DNA of 64,000 nucleotides, taken from positions 1 to 64,000 of the forward strand of contig NZ_LMCF01000004.1 of NCBI RefSeq assembly GCF_001623075.1. Reading direction: 5' to 3'. The translations under genes were made by a program, and so were the position numbers. The stretch comes from Pseudovibrio sp. Ad37 (lineage in GTDB: Bacteria; Pseudomonadota; Alphaproteobacteria; Rhizobiales; Stappiaceae). The notes beneath the pieces are model-generated. The model had not been told where the DNA came from and ran no database searches. It saw only the letters and a program-made list of their open reading frames with translations. This document shows, piece after piece, positions 17,864-27,326 of the stretch (positions are counted from its first letter, which is position 1; every line of letters starts with the position of its first letter).

Positions 17864-19753
17864 ATGGCAGGTACCAGCAACTCCTCAGCCAAGAACAAAC
17901 CTGCCAGCCAGCCATTCAAGCAAGCGATGGGCTCTACAGTCAGAGCCATCGCAGGCGAGCCTGAGCTGGAGGTTGTTTTTTCACCGGATAAACCGGGAAT
18001 GACCAGCGGACGTATACGTCTGCCGGAACCTTCCCGCACGATGACAAAGGAAGAAGTCGCCGTTACTCGCGGTTTGGGCGACTCCATGGCTCTGCGCCTT
18101 GCTTGTCATGATCCAGCTGTTCACACCAAGCACATTCCTCAAGGCGAAAACGCACGCGCTATCTTTAACTCGGTCGAACAAGCCCGAGTTGAAGCCCTTG
18201 GCGCCGTCCGTATGCCAGGCGCTGGCGATAACATCGACGCCATGCTTGAGGATCGTTACTTCAAAGCCAACTTCGCAGAAGTCACCACCAAAGACGAAGC
18301 TCCGATGCAGGATGCCATCGCTTTGTTGGTACGCGAACGTCTGACGGGCCGCGAGATCCCCAAAAGCGCACAGCGCATGGTGGACCTCTGGAGACCTTTC
18401 GTTGAAGAAAAAGCTGATCATGATCTGAACAAACTCGTCACCCGCATGGATGACCAGATCGCATTTGCTAAGCAGATGCGCGATCTTCTCACCTCACTCG
18501 ATATGGCTGATGAGCTGGGAGAAGAACCAGAGGACGACGACGAGAACAACGACGAAAGCCAGCAGGATCAGGAGGATCGCTCCGATACCTCTGGTGACAT
18601 GCAGGAAGATCAAGGTGATCAGGAAGGCGCTCCTGAAGAGATGGAACTTTCCGGCGAAGAGCAGGAAAGCGGCGAAACCGAAGGCGTCGACAGCGAGATG
18701 CAGGATATCTCCGAAGAGGATATGTCCGATCAGGCTGAAGAGCCGGGCGAACAGGAACGCCGGGACCATCCCTTCAGCAATCAGCCGTCTGCTGATGCCT
18801 ATCACATCTTCACACAGGTATTCGACGAGATCATTGCAGCAGAAGACCTCTGCGATCAGGAAGAACTGGATCGTCTCCGCGGCTTCCTCGATAAGCAGCT
18901 GGCCTCTTTGTCTGGTGCGGTGTCCCGACTAGCCAACCGCCTGCAGCGTAAGCTGATGGCGCAGCAGAGCCGATCATGGGACTTCGATCTGGAAGAAGGC
19001 ATCATCGACAGCGCCCGCCTCCATCGCGTAGTCATAGATCCACTACAACCGCTTGCGTTCAAATGGGAAAACGACACCGAGTTCCGTGATACCGTAGTCA
19101 CTCTGGTGATCGACAATTCCGGCTCTATGCGTGGTCGTCCGATCACTGTAGCAGCCACATGTGCTGACATTCTGGCACGTACACTTGAGCGTTGCGGCGT
19201 GAAAGTGGAGATCCTTGGATTTACCACCAAAGCGTGGAAAGGCGGTCAGTCCCGCGAAGCATGGCTCAAGGATGGCAAACCGTCTAATCCGGGACGCCTG
19301 AACGATCTACGCCACATCATTTACAAATCCGCAGATGCCCCTTGGCGCCGCGCCAAACGCAATCTCGGCCTGATGATGCGAGAAGGTCTACTAAAGGAAA
19401 ACATCGACGGAGAGGCTTTAGACTGGGCACACAAGCGTTTGCTTGCACGTCCGGAACGTCGCCGCATCCTGATGATGATCTCCGATGGCGCACCAGTAGA
19501 TGACTGCACGCTTTCAGTGAACCCAGGCAACTATCTGGAGAAGCACCTGCGCAGCGTGATTGCTGAGATTGAAAACAGATCTCCGGTCGAGTTGATCGCA
19601 ATCGGTATCGGCCACGATGTGACCCGCTACTACAAACGTGCGGTAACAATCGTAGATGCAGAAGAACTGGCTGGCGCGATGACTGATCAGCTTGCTGATT
19701 TGTTTGATGAAAACAGCAGTCAGGATCGCGGTAGACGTCACGGGCGCCGATGA
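17864..19753 (+). CDS. cobT: Aerobic cobaltochelatase subunit CobT
   Basis: A 629-residue subunit that partners CobS as an AAA+/integrin-like pair. The C-terminal von Willebrand A domain has the MIDAS motif DNSGSMRG at about residue 417. The middle (about 220-300) is a very acidic low-complexity linker rich in E, D, Q and S, as usual for CobT. An AGGGGAG ribosome site lies just before the ATG. The stop overlaps the start of the exported esterase-like gene by 4 bases, so that gene is coupled to cobST expression. Confidence 0.96.
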   Translation: MAGTSNSSAKNKPASQPFKQAMGSTVRAIAGEPELEVVFSPDKPGMTSGRIRLPEPSRTMTKEEVAVTRGLGDSMALRLACHDPAVHTKHIPQGENARAIFNSVEQARVEALGAVRMPGAGDNIDAMLEDRYFKANFAEVTTKDEAPMQDAIALLVRERLTGREIPKSAQRMVDLWRPFVEEKADHDLNKLVTRMDDQIAFAKQMRDLLTSLDMADELGEEPEDDDENNDESQQDQEDRSDTSGDMQEDQGDQEGAPEEMELSGEEQESGETEGVDSEMQDISEEDMSDQAEEPGEQERRDHPFSNQPSADAYHIFTQVFDEIIAAEDLCDQEELDRLRGFLDKQLASLSGAVSRLANRLQRKLMAQQSRSWDFDLEEGIIDSARLHRVVIDPLQPLAFKWENDTEFRDTVVTLVIDNSGSMRGRPITVAATCADILARTLERCGVKVEILGFTTKAWKGGQSREAWLKDGKPSNPGRLNDLRHIIYKSADAPWRRAKRNLGLMMREGLLKENIDGEALDWAHKRLLARPERRRILMMISDGAPVDDCTLSVNPGNYLEKHLRSVIAEIENRSPVELIAIGIGHDVTRYYKRAVTIVDAEELAGAMTDQLADLFDENSSQDRGRRHGRR

Positions 19754-20871
19754 AATTAACACGACGCATTTTGCTAACAGGAGCAGCGGCAGCGGTAACA
19801 ACCGCAGTCGCTGCTTCTTTGCCTTTCAGCGAGAGCACCGCACAGCAGAGCGGCTTTCAGCCAATGAAAGTCCGCTCCAAGGAAATCAACCGCTTCAAGT
19901 TCTCTGGTACCCGAGCAGAGCAATACGGCCCCCTCATGTTTCTCGGAGGTCTTGAGCTAAGCAGCTCAAACAGTCGCTTCGGCGGCTATTCCGGCTTGCT
20001 AACGCTCAACAATGGCTCAGACATCATTGCTGTCTCAGATCGCGGCCACTGGCTGCGCGGCGAACTATCCCAGACCAGCCGAGGAAAGCCTCTCAAGCTG
20101 CTGGGTGCGGAAACAGCAACCCTGCTGGACAGCAAGGGCAGAAAGCTCAAACGCACCTACAGGGCCGACACAGAAGGTCTGAGCATTGGCGGCTCAGCCA
20201 ACACACCTCGTATTTTCGTCAGCCATGAAGGAAAAGGCGGGATCATGACATACCCGCTTAACCTGGAAACAGGCGAAGAACGCGCCAAGCACCTGTTGAT
20301 TCCCAAAGAGATCCGAGGTTTAGCAAAGAACAAGAGCCTTGAATCTGTTGCTGTTGCCCCTCCCAATTCTCCACTTTCGGGCGCGATCATAACGATCGCC
20401 GAACGCGGGAAGTCTCTGAAGCACAACAGGCCAGCGTGGATCATCGGTGGCCCGCGTCCGGGGAAGTTCTGGATAGGAAAACAAGGCAACTACGATGTTA
20501 CGGATGCTGCCTTCCTTCCCAATGGCGACCTTTTGATCCTGGAGCGTTTGTTCAACCTCTCAGAAGGCCTTGGGATGCGCATCAGGCAGCTGGATGGCTC
20601 CAACCTGCGGCCAGACCATCTCCATACAGGCAAAACGCTCCTGACCGCTGATTTCAGTTATCAGATTGATAATATGGAAGCTCTGAGCGTTCACATGAAC
20701 GCTTTTGGAGAGACAGTCTTATCCCTCATGTCAGATGATAACCGCTCATTCTTGCAGCGCACCTTGCTGCTGCGCTTCATCCTGACGGACAACGAACCTT
20801 TCAGAGAGCCATTCGTTCGAGCACCCAAAGAAGCAAAGATCGTCCCAGCGCCAAAACCGAAGCCTCGGTAA
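19750..20871 (+). CDS. Tat-exported esterase-like-activity-of-phytase family protein
   Basis: A 373-residue protein of the esterase-like phytase (PF13449-type) family. Residues 1-35 form a Tat-like signal ([14 protein letters not shown]). The mature domain has [24 protein letters not shown]-like [12 protein letters not shown], and [12 protein letters not shown] with [10 protein letters not shown], all typical of this beta-propeller family. Biochemical function is not established for the subgroup. It is translationally coupled to cobT by an ATGA overlap, an arrangement I recall in related genomes. A terminator follows at 20921. Confidence 0.85.
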   Translation: MKLTRRILLTGAAAAVTTAVAASLPFSESTAQQSGFQPMKVRSKEINRFKFSGTRAEQYGPLMFLGGLELSSSNSRFGGYSGLLTLNNGSDIIAVSDRGHWLRGELSQTSRGKPLKLLGAETATLLDSKGRKLKRTYRADTEGLSIGGSANTPRIFVSHEGKGGIMTYPLNLETGEERAKHLLIPKEIRGLAKNKSLESVAVAPPNSPLSGAIITIAERGKSLKHNRPAWIIGGPRPGKFWIGKQGNYDVTDAAFLPNGDLLILERLFNLSEGLGMRIRQLDGSNLRPDHLHTGKTLLTADFSYQIDNMEALSVHMNAFGETVLSLMSDDNRSFLQRTLLLRFILTDNEPFREPFVRAPKEAKIVPAPKPKPR

Positions 20872-20920
20872 ACGACTACTGTCTTTGTGAGCTGCACCGA
20901 CATTCAATCCCAAAAACAAA

Positions 20921-20953
20921 AAAAGGCACCGGAACCAAATCCGATGCCTCTTT
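20921..20953. terminator. Terminator between convergent genes
   Basis: Stem GGCACCGGA / TCCGATGCC with one mismatch, flanked by an A-run on the left and CTCTTTAAA on the right. It can stop the cobT-side operon on the plus strand and the rpmB-yhhQ operon on the minus strand. Confidence 0.75.
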
Positions 20954-20975
20954 AAATTCTTTTCAAACGAACAGC

Positions 20976-21626
20976 TTATCCGCGCTGCGAAGCAGGTACC
21001 GCGCCGATTACTCCCAATGCGATGCGGTATGGAACAAGCATGCTCATCGCAACGATGATCTTTACGCTGAAGTCACCAATCGCCCAGGAAACCCAACGAG
21101 GAACTTCCAGAGCAAACACACCAAACAATGGTGCAACTTCTACCGCAAACGCATCGTGATAACCCAAAAACGCAAACTGTGTAGCAAAAGCAAGGCTAAA
21201 GAACAGCGCGGTATCGAGCATGGTACCGAGTGTAGAAGAGACGACAGGCGCCTTCCACCAACGACCATCACGAAGACGATGGAACACAGTCACGTCCAGC
21301 AACTGAGCAATCAGAAATGCACTTCCTGACGCAATTGCGATGCGTGGTGTTGCCAAAACAATAGAAAGAGCAACTGCAACAGCAAAGCCAGCGTACACGA
21401 CTTTGCGTGCAGCAGCAGGACCAAACTGTCGGTTAATCAAATCAGTTACAAGGAATGCCACTGGATAAGTGAATGCACCCCAAGTAAGCAGGTTTGCTAG
21501 ATTAACAGCCCCGAACATTCCCTGAACAGGGAATTGAACAAGGTAATTCGAAGCAACGACCACTGTGGTCATTGCCATAATAGCAAGAGCCAGTGGTCGA
21601 GCAGTATTCGACTTAGTCACGTTCAA
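20976..21626 (-). CDS. Queuosine precursor transporter (YhhQ/VUT family)
   Basis: A 216-residue inner-membrane protein with about six hydrophobic segments. The motifs NLLTWGAFTYPVAFLVTDLINRQFG, SGSAFLIAQLLDVTVFHRLR and the C-terminal WAIGDFSVKII match the YhhQ family, which imports 7-cyano/7-aminomethyl-7-deazaguanine for queuosine synthesis. It is 21 bases downstream of rpmB on the same strand, an operon linking tRNA modification to a ribosomal protein. The 21-base gap is too short to hold a preQ1 riboswitch. Confidence 0.9.
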   Translation of the reverse strand: MNVTKSNTARPLALAIMAMTTVVVASNYLVQFPVQGMFGAVNLANLLTWGAFTYPVAFLVTDLINRQFGPAAARKVVYAGFAVAVALSIVLATPRIAIASGSAFLIAQLLDVTVFHRLRDGRWWKAPVVSSTLGTMLDTALFFSLAFATQFAFLGYHDAFAVEVAPLFGVFALEVPRWVSWAIGDFSVKIIVAMSMLVPYRIALGVIGAVPASQRG

Positions 21627-21647
21627 TCCCTTTCAAGAATGATGTGA

Positions 21648-21935
21648 TTAAGCAGCTGCCTGACGACGCTTGATTTCGGTCTTCAGCAAACGCGCTTTAG
21701 GAGAAAGCTCAGCTTCAACTGCTTTCGCCAAGAATGCGTCCAAACCACCGCGGTGCTCAACAGAACGCAGAGCGTGTGCAGAGATACGCAGTTTGTAAGT
21801 TTCGCCGAGAGTCTCACTCATCAGGGAAACATTGCAAAGGTTTGGCAAGAACCGACGACGGCTCCTGTTTTTTGCGTGAGACACGTTGTTGCCGGTCATC
21901 ACGTCTTTACCGGTAAGTTCGCAGCGGCGTGCCAT
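21648..21935 (-). CDS. rpmB: 50S ribosomal protein L28
   Basis: A 95-residue ribosomal protein. [20 protein letters not shown] and [12 protein letters not shown] are the signature L28 sequences, and the C-terminal helix [14 protein letters not shown] is conserved in alphaproteobacteria. The frame opens three codons earlier (21944), but the MARR start at 21935 has an AGGGTG site and is the standard one. A strong promoter and a 5' leader hairpin lie upstream, and the transporter gene follows. Confidence 0.97.
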   Translation of the reverse strand: MARRCELTGKDVMTGNNVSHAKNRSRRRFLPNLCNVSLMSETLGETYKLRISAHALRSVEHRGGLDAFLAKAVEAELSPKARLLKTEIKRRQAAA

Positions 21936-21959
21936 GAGGGTCACCCTTTTAATTTGTAG

Positions 21960-21979
21960 GCGCCCTCATTTTTGGGCGC
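21960..21979 (-). promoter_or_regulatory. Leader hairpin upstream of rpmB
   Basis: A perfect 6-base GC stem, GCGCCC / GGGCGC, with an 8-base loop lies between the rpmB promoter and its ribosome site, ending about 25 bases before the start codon. It could be an autoregulatory or mRNA-stabilising leader element. Confidence 0.4.
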
Positions 21980-22056
21980 ATTCTGTTAAAACCGGCAGGT
22001 CGCGGACACCACGGTCACGCGGAACCACCTCCGGCCCTGTACGGAAAAGTTGGCTT

Positions 22057-22085
22057 GCTATAATTAGTACAGCAGAATTCGTCAA
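22057..22085 (-). promoter_or_regulatory. Strong sigma-70 promoter of rpmB
   Basis: On the minus strand, TTGACG (22085-22080) and TATAGC (22062-22057) are separated by 17 bases. The expected transcript begins near 22050, giving a leader of about 115 bases. Confidence 0.7.
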
Positions 22086-22274
22086 GGCTTTGCTGCCTAT
22101 TTGCCTGTTCGAAGCCCATTTTTCAATCAAAACTCGAACAAACTCACATCTCTTAACCACCGTGTTACCATGTTTAGGTAGTTTCATATTTCAATGAGTT
22201 TGAATTTTTTGTTCAGTTTCCTGAGTTCTCAGGCTGTCAGGCGCGAATGTCTGCGGCTGCGGAGGTACAGTATC

Positions 22275-23138
22275 GTGCAAGTAACAGTTTCTAAGGTTTG
22301 CAATTTTCTTGGCAAATCGAGCGTAATAGCCGTCGCAGCACTTTCATTAGGCACACTATCCACAGCTGCTCTGGGGAAAACAGAGCGCCTCGGCGGCGTC
22401 TACAATATTTCTTATGCAGGCTTCACTGTGGCAAGAGGCTCCTTATCGCTTATCCTCAGAGAGAACGCCTATTCCGCAAAAGTGGGTATGGAGCCAGCTG
22501 GTATTGGAACCCTCTTCTCCACAGGCAAAGGCGGCGCACACGCGACCGGGTGGATGAAAGGCGCAAAAGTCCTTCCAAGCACCTACACCATGGCCTCTCG
22601 TGCATCCAACCGAGATTTCTATGTCAATCTCGGTCAGGGATCTGGCCATGTCCGTACAACCCAGGTCACTCCAAAATACAAACCGTCCAAGACCCGCGTT
22701 AAGGTCACTGGCGAGCACAAGCTCAATGCGATGGACCCGTTAAGTGCAGCGATTGTACGCGCACCGTCCCGCTCAAAAGTACTTGATCCATCAGTATGTA
22801 ATCGCAAACTGCCAATCTATGATGGTTGGGCGCGCTTCAATATCAATATGAAGTTCAAAGAAGTGCGTGAAGTCTCAGGCAAAGGCTACAACGGTCCGGT
22901 TGTCGTCTGTTCCGCTCGCTGGGAACCCGTTGCTGGACACCGTCCAGAGAAAAAGGCTGTTCAGTATCTGGCCAAAAACGCAAACATTGAGACATGGCTC
23001 GCACCAATCGGAAACACCCGTATTCTTATTCCTTACAGGGTCTCCATTCCGACATCGACAGGTACACTTGTCCTGGAAGCAGCAGAACTCAATATGCCTC
23101 AAACGTCAGGACTTCGCAAAAAAACAGCTTCCAGGTAG
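22275..23138 (+). CDS. Exported DUF3108 domain protein
   Basis: A 287-residue protein with a Sec signal peptide (hydrophobic core SSVIAVAALSLGTLSTAALG, cleavage near ALG-KT), followed by a DUF3108 domain. Recognisable parts are YNISYAGFTVARGSLSL, the MASRASNRDFYVNL region, DPLSAAIVRA and YDGWARFNINMKF. The family is periplasmic and of unknown function, possibly lipid- or envelope-related. The frame extends to 22194, but the GTG at 22275 has a GGAGGT site at 9 bases and begins directly at the signal peptide, so I prefer it. Confidence 0.85.
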   Translation: MQVTVSKVCNFLGKSSVIAVAALSLGTLSTAALGKTERLGGVYNISYAGFTVARGSLSLILRENAYSAKVGMEPAGIGTLFSTGKGGAHATGWMKGAKVLPSTYTMASRASNRDFYVNLGQGSGHVRTTQVTPKYKPSKTRVKVTGEHKLNAMDPLSAAIVRAPSRSKVLDPSVCNRKLPIYDGWARFNINMKFKEVREVSGKGYNGPVVVCSARWEPVAGHRPEKKAVQYLAKNANIETWLAPIGNTRILIPYRVSIPTSTGTLVLEAAELNMPQTSGLRKKTASR

Positions 23139-23315
23139 GATTTGCACTTTAATCCCAAACCTTCTTGTCTGAAGGGGTTCAAACACCCACATTTGTGATG
23201 CAAAGCCTTGACAGATGACCCAGCTGTCGCCAGTGTCGCGCCAAAATTATAGCGCGGTCCAACGTCTTTTAGTCGGCGGGTCTAGCCCGCAGATTGTTAC
23301 GAGTGAATATCCAAT

Positions 23316-24272
23316 ATGCGCAGTTACCTCGAATTCGAAAAACCAGTTGCTGACCTTGAAGGTAAAGTACAGGAATTGAAAATCCTGGCTGAAGGTGGAG
23401 AAGCGGTTGATGTGGAAGACGAGATTGCTCGTCTTCAGGAAAAAGCAGATCAGGCACTCAGCGACATCTATTCCCGCTTGACGCCTTGGCAAAAAACTCT
23501 GGTGGCTCGCCATCCAGATCGCCCGCATGCGCTGGACTACATCGACACTTTGATCTCAGATTTCACACCTCTTGCTGGTGACCGTAAATTCTCCGAGGAT
23601 TGCGCAATTATTGCAGGTTTTGGTCGTTTTCGTGGACAATCAGTCGCTATTCTTGGCCAGGAAAAAGGTAACAACACCGAAAGCCGCCTGAAGCATAACT
23701 TCGGCATGGCACGTCCGGAAGGTTACCGTAAAGCCGTCCGCATCATGGAACTGGCAAATCGTTTCAACATCCCTGTTGTCTCTTTCGTGGACACTGCAGG
23801 TGCATACCCAGGGATCGGTGCTGAAGAGCGCGGTCAGGCAGAAGCGATCGCACGCTCAACTGACATGTGCCTCGGTCTTGGCGTTCCAAACATCTCCATC
23901 GTCATTGGTGAAGGTGGCTCAGGCGGTGCAATTGCAATTGCAACCACCAACCACGTTGCAATGATGGAACACTCCATCTATTCCGTGATCTCACCGGAAG
24001 CAGGCGCATCCATTCTTTGGCGCGACAGCACCCGTGCACAAGACGCGGCAACTAACATGAAGATCACTGCAGAAGACCTCTCCAGCTTCCGCGTCATTGA
24101 TGAGATCATCAAAGAGCCAATCGGCGGTGCTCACCGCGCAAAAGAGATCGTAATTGATCGCGCTGGCAACTCGATTGAAACTGCTTTGAGTAAGATGGCC
24201 GGTCAATCTGCAGACGAGCTCAAGAAGCAGCGTCGCGAGAAGTTCTTACGCATAGGTCGTGAACTCGGCTGA
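23316..24272 (+). CDS. accA: Acetyl-CoA carboxylase carboxyltransferase subunit alpha
   Basis: A 318-residue subunit that, with AccD, transfers carboxyl from biotin to acetyl-CoA to make malonyl-CoA for fatty-acid synthesis. Typical blocks are YLEFEKPVADLEGKV, RHPDRPHALDYI, the crotonase-fold DTAGAYPGIGAEERGQAEAIA, and GEGGSGGAIAI and SPEAGASILWRD. Length is standard. A short GCGGG/CCCGC hairpin lies about 25 bases before the start (23276-23290). A strong terminator follows. Confidence 0.97.
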   Translation: MRSYLEFEKPVADLEGKVQELKILAEGGEAVDVEDEIARLQEKADQALSDIYSRLTPWQKTLVARHPDRPHALDYIDTLISDFTPLAGDRKFSEDCAIIAGFGRFRGQSVAILGQEKGNNTESRLKHNFGMARPEGYRKAVRIMELANRFNIPVVSFVDTAGAYPGIGAEERGQAEAIARSTDMCLGLGVPNISIVIGEGGSGGAIAIATTNHVAMMEHSIYSVISPEAGASILWRDSTRAQDAATNMKITAEDLSSFRVIDEIIKEPIGGAHRAKEIVIDRAGNSIETALSKMAGQSADELKKQRREKFLRIGRELG

Positions 24273-24316
24273 TTCGAACCTAGGATTTATTGTGGGTATC
24301 CACTAAATTTTTTATA

Positions 24317-24349
24317 AAAGGCATCAGAAGTATATCTGATGCCTTTTTT
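24317..24349 (+). terminator. Terminator of accA
   Basis: Stem AAAAGGCATCAGA (24317-24329) and TCTGATGCCTTTT (24335-24347), 5-base loop, ending in a run of six T. Confidence 0.93.
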
Positions 24350-24514
24350 GTTTGATCCAATCAAACTCGGGGGAAAGTGCATCTTGGGGAATACCCCACA
24401 ATCTCAGAGAGAATGATCTGTGGTAAGATTCGATCAACCTTAACCCAGATAGTCTTAGTATCGAGTCGAGATTGGGGTTCGGGCAAACTAGCCCCAGCAT
24501 GGTGGGTCAAGCAC

Positions 24515-25684
24515 ATGATTAGAGTGTTTCAGGGAGAGACTGGCAAGAACGTAAAGCGTGCTGCTGCGCTTGCGCTGGCTTTAACGCTAGCCGCTTGTCA
24601 GGGAACAGAGTTTGGCGCTGAGAAGCATCAGCAACCTGTGAGCAAAAGCCTTTCCAACAGAATGAAATCCAAGGATATGGAGCTCAAGTCTCCAATCATG
24701 GTTCGTCTGTTCAAGCAAGAGTCTGAATTGGAGATCTGGAAACAGACCAAATCAGGCCAGTATGCTTTGCTGGAAACCTATGAGATCTGCAAATGGTCTG
24801 GCAAACTCGGCCCGAAGATTAAGGAAGGCGACCGGCAGGCACCAGAAGGCTTCTACGAAGTCACTCCAGGCCTGATGAACCCGTTCTCCTCTTACTATCT
24901 CGCATTCAACCTTGGTTTCCCGAACAAATTTGACCGCGCTCATGACCGCACAGGCTCAAACTTGATGGTCCATGGTGCCTGCTCTTCTCGTGGGTGTTAC
25001 GCCATGACAGACGAGCAGATTGCAGATATCTACTCTCTTGGTCGCGATAGCTTCCTTGGCGGTCAGAGAAAGTTTCAGGTTCAGGCCTTCCCATTCCGCA
25101 TGACACCGGACAACATGGCCAAGAACGCAAGTTCCGAGCATTATGAATTCTGGCGCATGCTGAAGCGTGGCTATGACCACTTTGAAGTCACCAAACGCCC
25201 ACCATCCATTGAAGTCTGTGAAAAAGAATATGTCTTCAACGCGAAGGCAGTCGCACGCGGAACCAAATTCAACGCGCGCGGCGCTTGCCCTGCCTACACA
25301 GTGCCTGAGCACATCGCAGTGGCAGTAGCAGAAAAGCAAACCCGGGATGCACGCGAAACCGCTGAGATCCAGATCGCTATGGAAAGCAGTAAACGCCGCA
25401 AAGAAAAGATTGCAGCGTTCTTTGGTGGCACCTCAACAACTGACGTCGCAAAAGCAGAAACACCAAACGCAACGCCTGTGAATGTAGAAGCTGCAAAAGT
25501 TTTGGCGCTGGCATCTGAGGAACCATCCCCAGCACCGCAAAAAGCCTCTGAATCAGAACGTGCTTTCAGCTACTTCACATCCCTGTTCTCTAACAGTCGT
25601 GTTGGTGAAGAGAAGAAGATCGTTGCAGAGGTCGTAAATCCATACCCAGCCGCCCCTGCACCACGCATCAAACCGCAATTGTGA
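24515..25684 (+). CDS. L,D-transpeptidase (YkuD) lipoprotein
   Basis: A protein of 389 residues with a lipobox (ALTLAAC) near residue 28, so it is probably anchored in the envelope as a lipoprotein. The YkuD domain has the catalytic motif HG-x4-SRGCYAM (MVHGACSSRGCYAM). These enzymes form 3-3 cross-links or attach lipoproteins to peptidoglycan. The C-terminal 120 residues are an alanine/proline-rich, low-complexity tail. The frame opens at 24377, but the start at 24515 leads directly into the signal sequence; a GTG at 24524 is also possible. Confidence 0.85.
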   Translation: MIRVFQGETGKNVKRAAALALALTLAACQGTEFGAEKHQQPVSKSLSNRMKSKDMELKSPIMVRLFKQESELEIWKQTKSGQYALLETYEICKWSGKLGPKIKEGDRQAPEGFYEVTPGLMNPFSSYYLAFNLGFPNKFDRAHDRTGSNLMVHGACSSRGCYAMTDEQIADIYSLGRDSFLGGQRKFQVQAFPFRMTPDNMAKNASSEHYEFWRMLKRGYDHFEVTKRPPSIEVCEKEYVFNAKAVARGTKFNARGACPAYTVPEHIAVAVAEKQTRDARETAEIQIAMESSKRRKEKIAAFFGGTSTTDVAKAETPNATPVNVEAAKVLALASEEPSPAPQKASESERAFSYFTSLFSNSRVGEEKKIVAEVVNPYPAAPAPRIKPQL

Positions 25685-25758
25685 CGTTGTGTTAATCAAA
25701 ACCTAGCCTGACTTATGTACGCTGGTCTCAATGAAGATCAACAAGTCAGGTTAGGCAA

Positions 25759-26583
25759 ATGCCAGGCTCAAAAACCTTCTTTGGAAAGTACCACAGCAAA
25801 GAGTACATCAACGAACGCCGCCACTTACGTGGGCTCCTTGGCTATTACATAAAGTACATTCCAATGTCCTGGGGTGTGCGACTAGGCCTCTCCTCCGGCA
25901 TTCTGACAAGGTATGGTGTTGAACTCACACCCAATGTCTTCGACGCCACATTCCGCATGTGCTGCGAAGGTGGTTACGGCACATTCCTCACCAGCTATCT
26001 CGTCGACTATGAAAAACCTTTCATCATGCTGGATATCGGCGCAAATCAAGGCCTCTTCAGCCTGCTTGCAGCTCAAAACACAAACTGCCAGCAAGTCATA
26101 GCCTTCGAACCCGTCGCTAGCACATTCCAATTACTGAAACGAAACATTGAGCTTAACCTTGCTACATCCCGCATAAAGGCAGTACAGGCAGCAGTCTCCG
26201 ATCACACTGGTCAAGCTAAGATATTCCTCAGCAAAACCCATAGCGGCGGCGCATCCCTCAGCCAGAACACCGTGCATTCAGACGAAAAAACCGAAGAGAT
26301 TCAAACCATCTCTGCCCAGCAGTTAGATGAGATGATCACCGATGAAATCGACATCGTGGTCAAACTCAATGCCGAAGGGCACGAAGAGACCGTGATTAAA
26401 GAGCTCATCAAGACAAGCTTCTTTCCTCGAGTTCAATCAATTTTCTATGAGAGAGATGTCAGATGGTCTGATCCAAACATGCTCAAAAACCTTCTGGAGG
26501 AGCAAGGCTTCAAAAGCTTCAGGAGAGTTGGCCATGAACCACGTTTGGACGTACTGGCAAGCCGTGAACCTGACGACACCTAA
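25759..26583 (+). CDS. FkbM family methyltransferase
   Basis: A 274-residue SAM-dependent methyltransferase. SAM-binding motif I is MLDIGANQGLFSLLAA (about residues 93-108), followed by the acidic VIAFEPVASTF and the late motif DIVVKLNAEGHEETVIKEL typical of FkbM enzymes, which methylate sugar or polyketide hydroxyls. No glycan cluster surrounds it, so the substrate is open. Its end overlaps the convergent DUF429 gene by 4 bases. Confidence 0.88.
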   Translation: MPGSKTFFGKYHSKEYINERRHLRGLLGYYIKYIPMSWGVRLGLSSGILTRYGVELTPNVFDATFRMCCEGGYGTFLTSYLVDYEKPFIMLDIGANQGLFSLLAAQNTNCQQVIAFEPVASTFQLLKRNIELNLATSRIKAVQAAVSDHTGQAKIFLSKTHSGGASLSQNTVHSDEKTEEIQTISAQQLDEMITDEIDIVVKLNAEGHEETVIKELIKTSFFPRVQSIFYERDVRWSDPNMLKNLLEEQGFKSFRRVGHEPRLDVLASREPDDT

Positions 26584-27326
26584 GCCCAGATTGCCATGCG
26601 CAGACCGCGTTCATCTCGCCCGAAGTCAGCCGGAAATGGCTCCGCGTGGCCATACAGCAACCGCTCAGCAATAACTGCATTCACAGCAGCATCCATCAGA
26701 TCATCCCGCGCGGCACCTTTAGGCGGTTTTTGGTCCAGAAAGCTCGCTACATAGCCAAACTGCACAAGTAAATCTCTCCGTGCGTCCAAGCCCGCAGGAT
26801 AGCTGCTTCCCTTGACCTTCTTAGGAATAGCAATGGGCTCCTGCCCGTTTAAGCGCCAGAATGCCACTTCAGGATGAACTTCATACACCTGTGCTTCCAA
26901 CTCAGGAGTCATGAGCTGATCAATCTCCCTAATTTTTGGGAAGATATGGAACGCTTGCTTGGATACTTTTTTGGGTGGTGTTGAATGCGCCAGTGCAGCA
27001 GAGCAAGCCTCGCGATAATCCTCACAATAGATCGCAGCCCGCGCGGGAATGGAAAACACCGTTGACTGTCGCATACCTAAAAGAGGACGAACCGCTTTCT
27101 CAGGCCCACGACCATTGCTGCCAATCTTCTCCGGCAGCCCGATCGGCATATCGACCGCAATCTTATGCGGATCATGCTCAGAGGCCAGCAAATCTGCAAA
27201 ATGAGGAAAGATCTGCACTTCAGTTGCACGGCTTGAGCCAACCCAGCGGAAAACAGCAACCCAACCTGCCTTGCAACCGTCAACCCCAGCCACACAGACG
27301 GGATCAACAGCCACTGCTTCAGGCAC
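26580..27326 (-). CDS. DUF429 domain protein (RNase H-like fold)
   Basis: A 248-residue DUF429 protein. The family core is visible: AGVDGCKAGWVAV, the acidic residue in KIAVDMPIGLPE, and EVHPEVAFWRLNG with DDLMDAAVNAVIAERL near the C-terminus. These match an RNase H-like fold with predicted metal-binding acidic residues. Function is not established. It overlaps pdxY by 8 bases and lies in the ispG-pdxY transcript. Confidence 0.85.
   Translation of the reverse strand: MPEAVAVDPVCVAGVDGCKAGWVAVFRWVGSSRATEVQIFPHFADLLASEHDPHKIAVDMPIGLPEKIGSNGRGPEKAVRPLLGMRQSTVFSIPARAAIYCEDYREACSAALAHSTPPKKVSKQAFHIFPKIREIDQLMTPELEAQVYEVHPEVAFWRLNGQEPIAIPKKVKGSSYPAGLDARRDLLVQFGYVASFLDQKPPKGAARDDLMDAAVNAVIAERLLYGHAEPFPADFGRDERGLRMAIWA

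Noticed and set aside
24377-24514. N-terminal extension of the L,D-transpeptidase lipoprotein
   Set aside because: The first 46 codons precede the lipoprotein signal and look non-coding; a signal sequence buried 70 residues in would not work.
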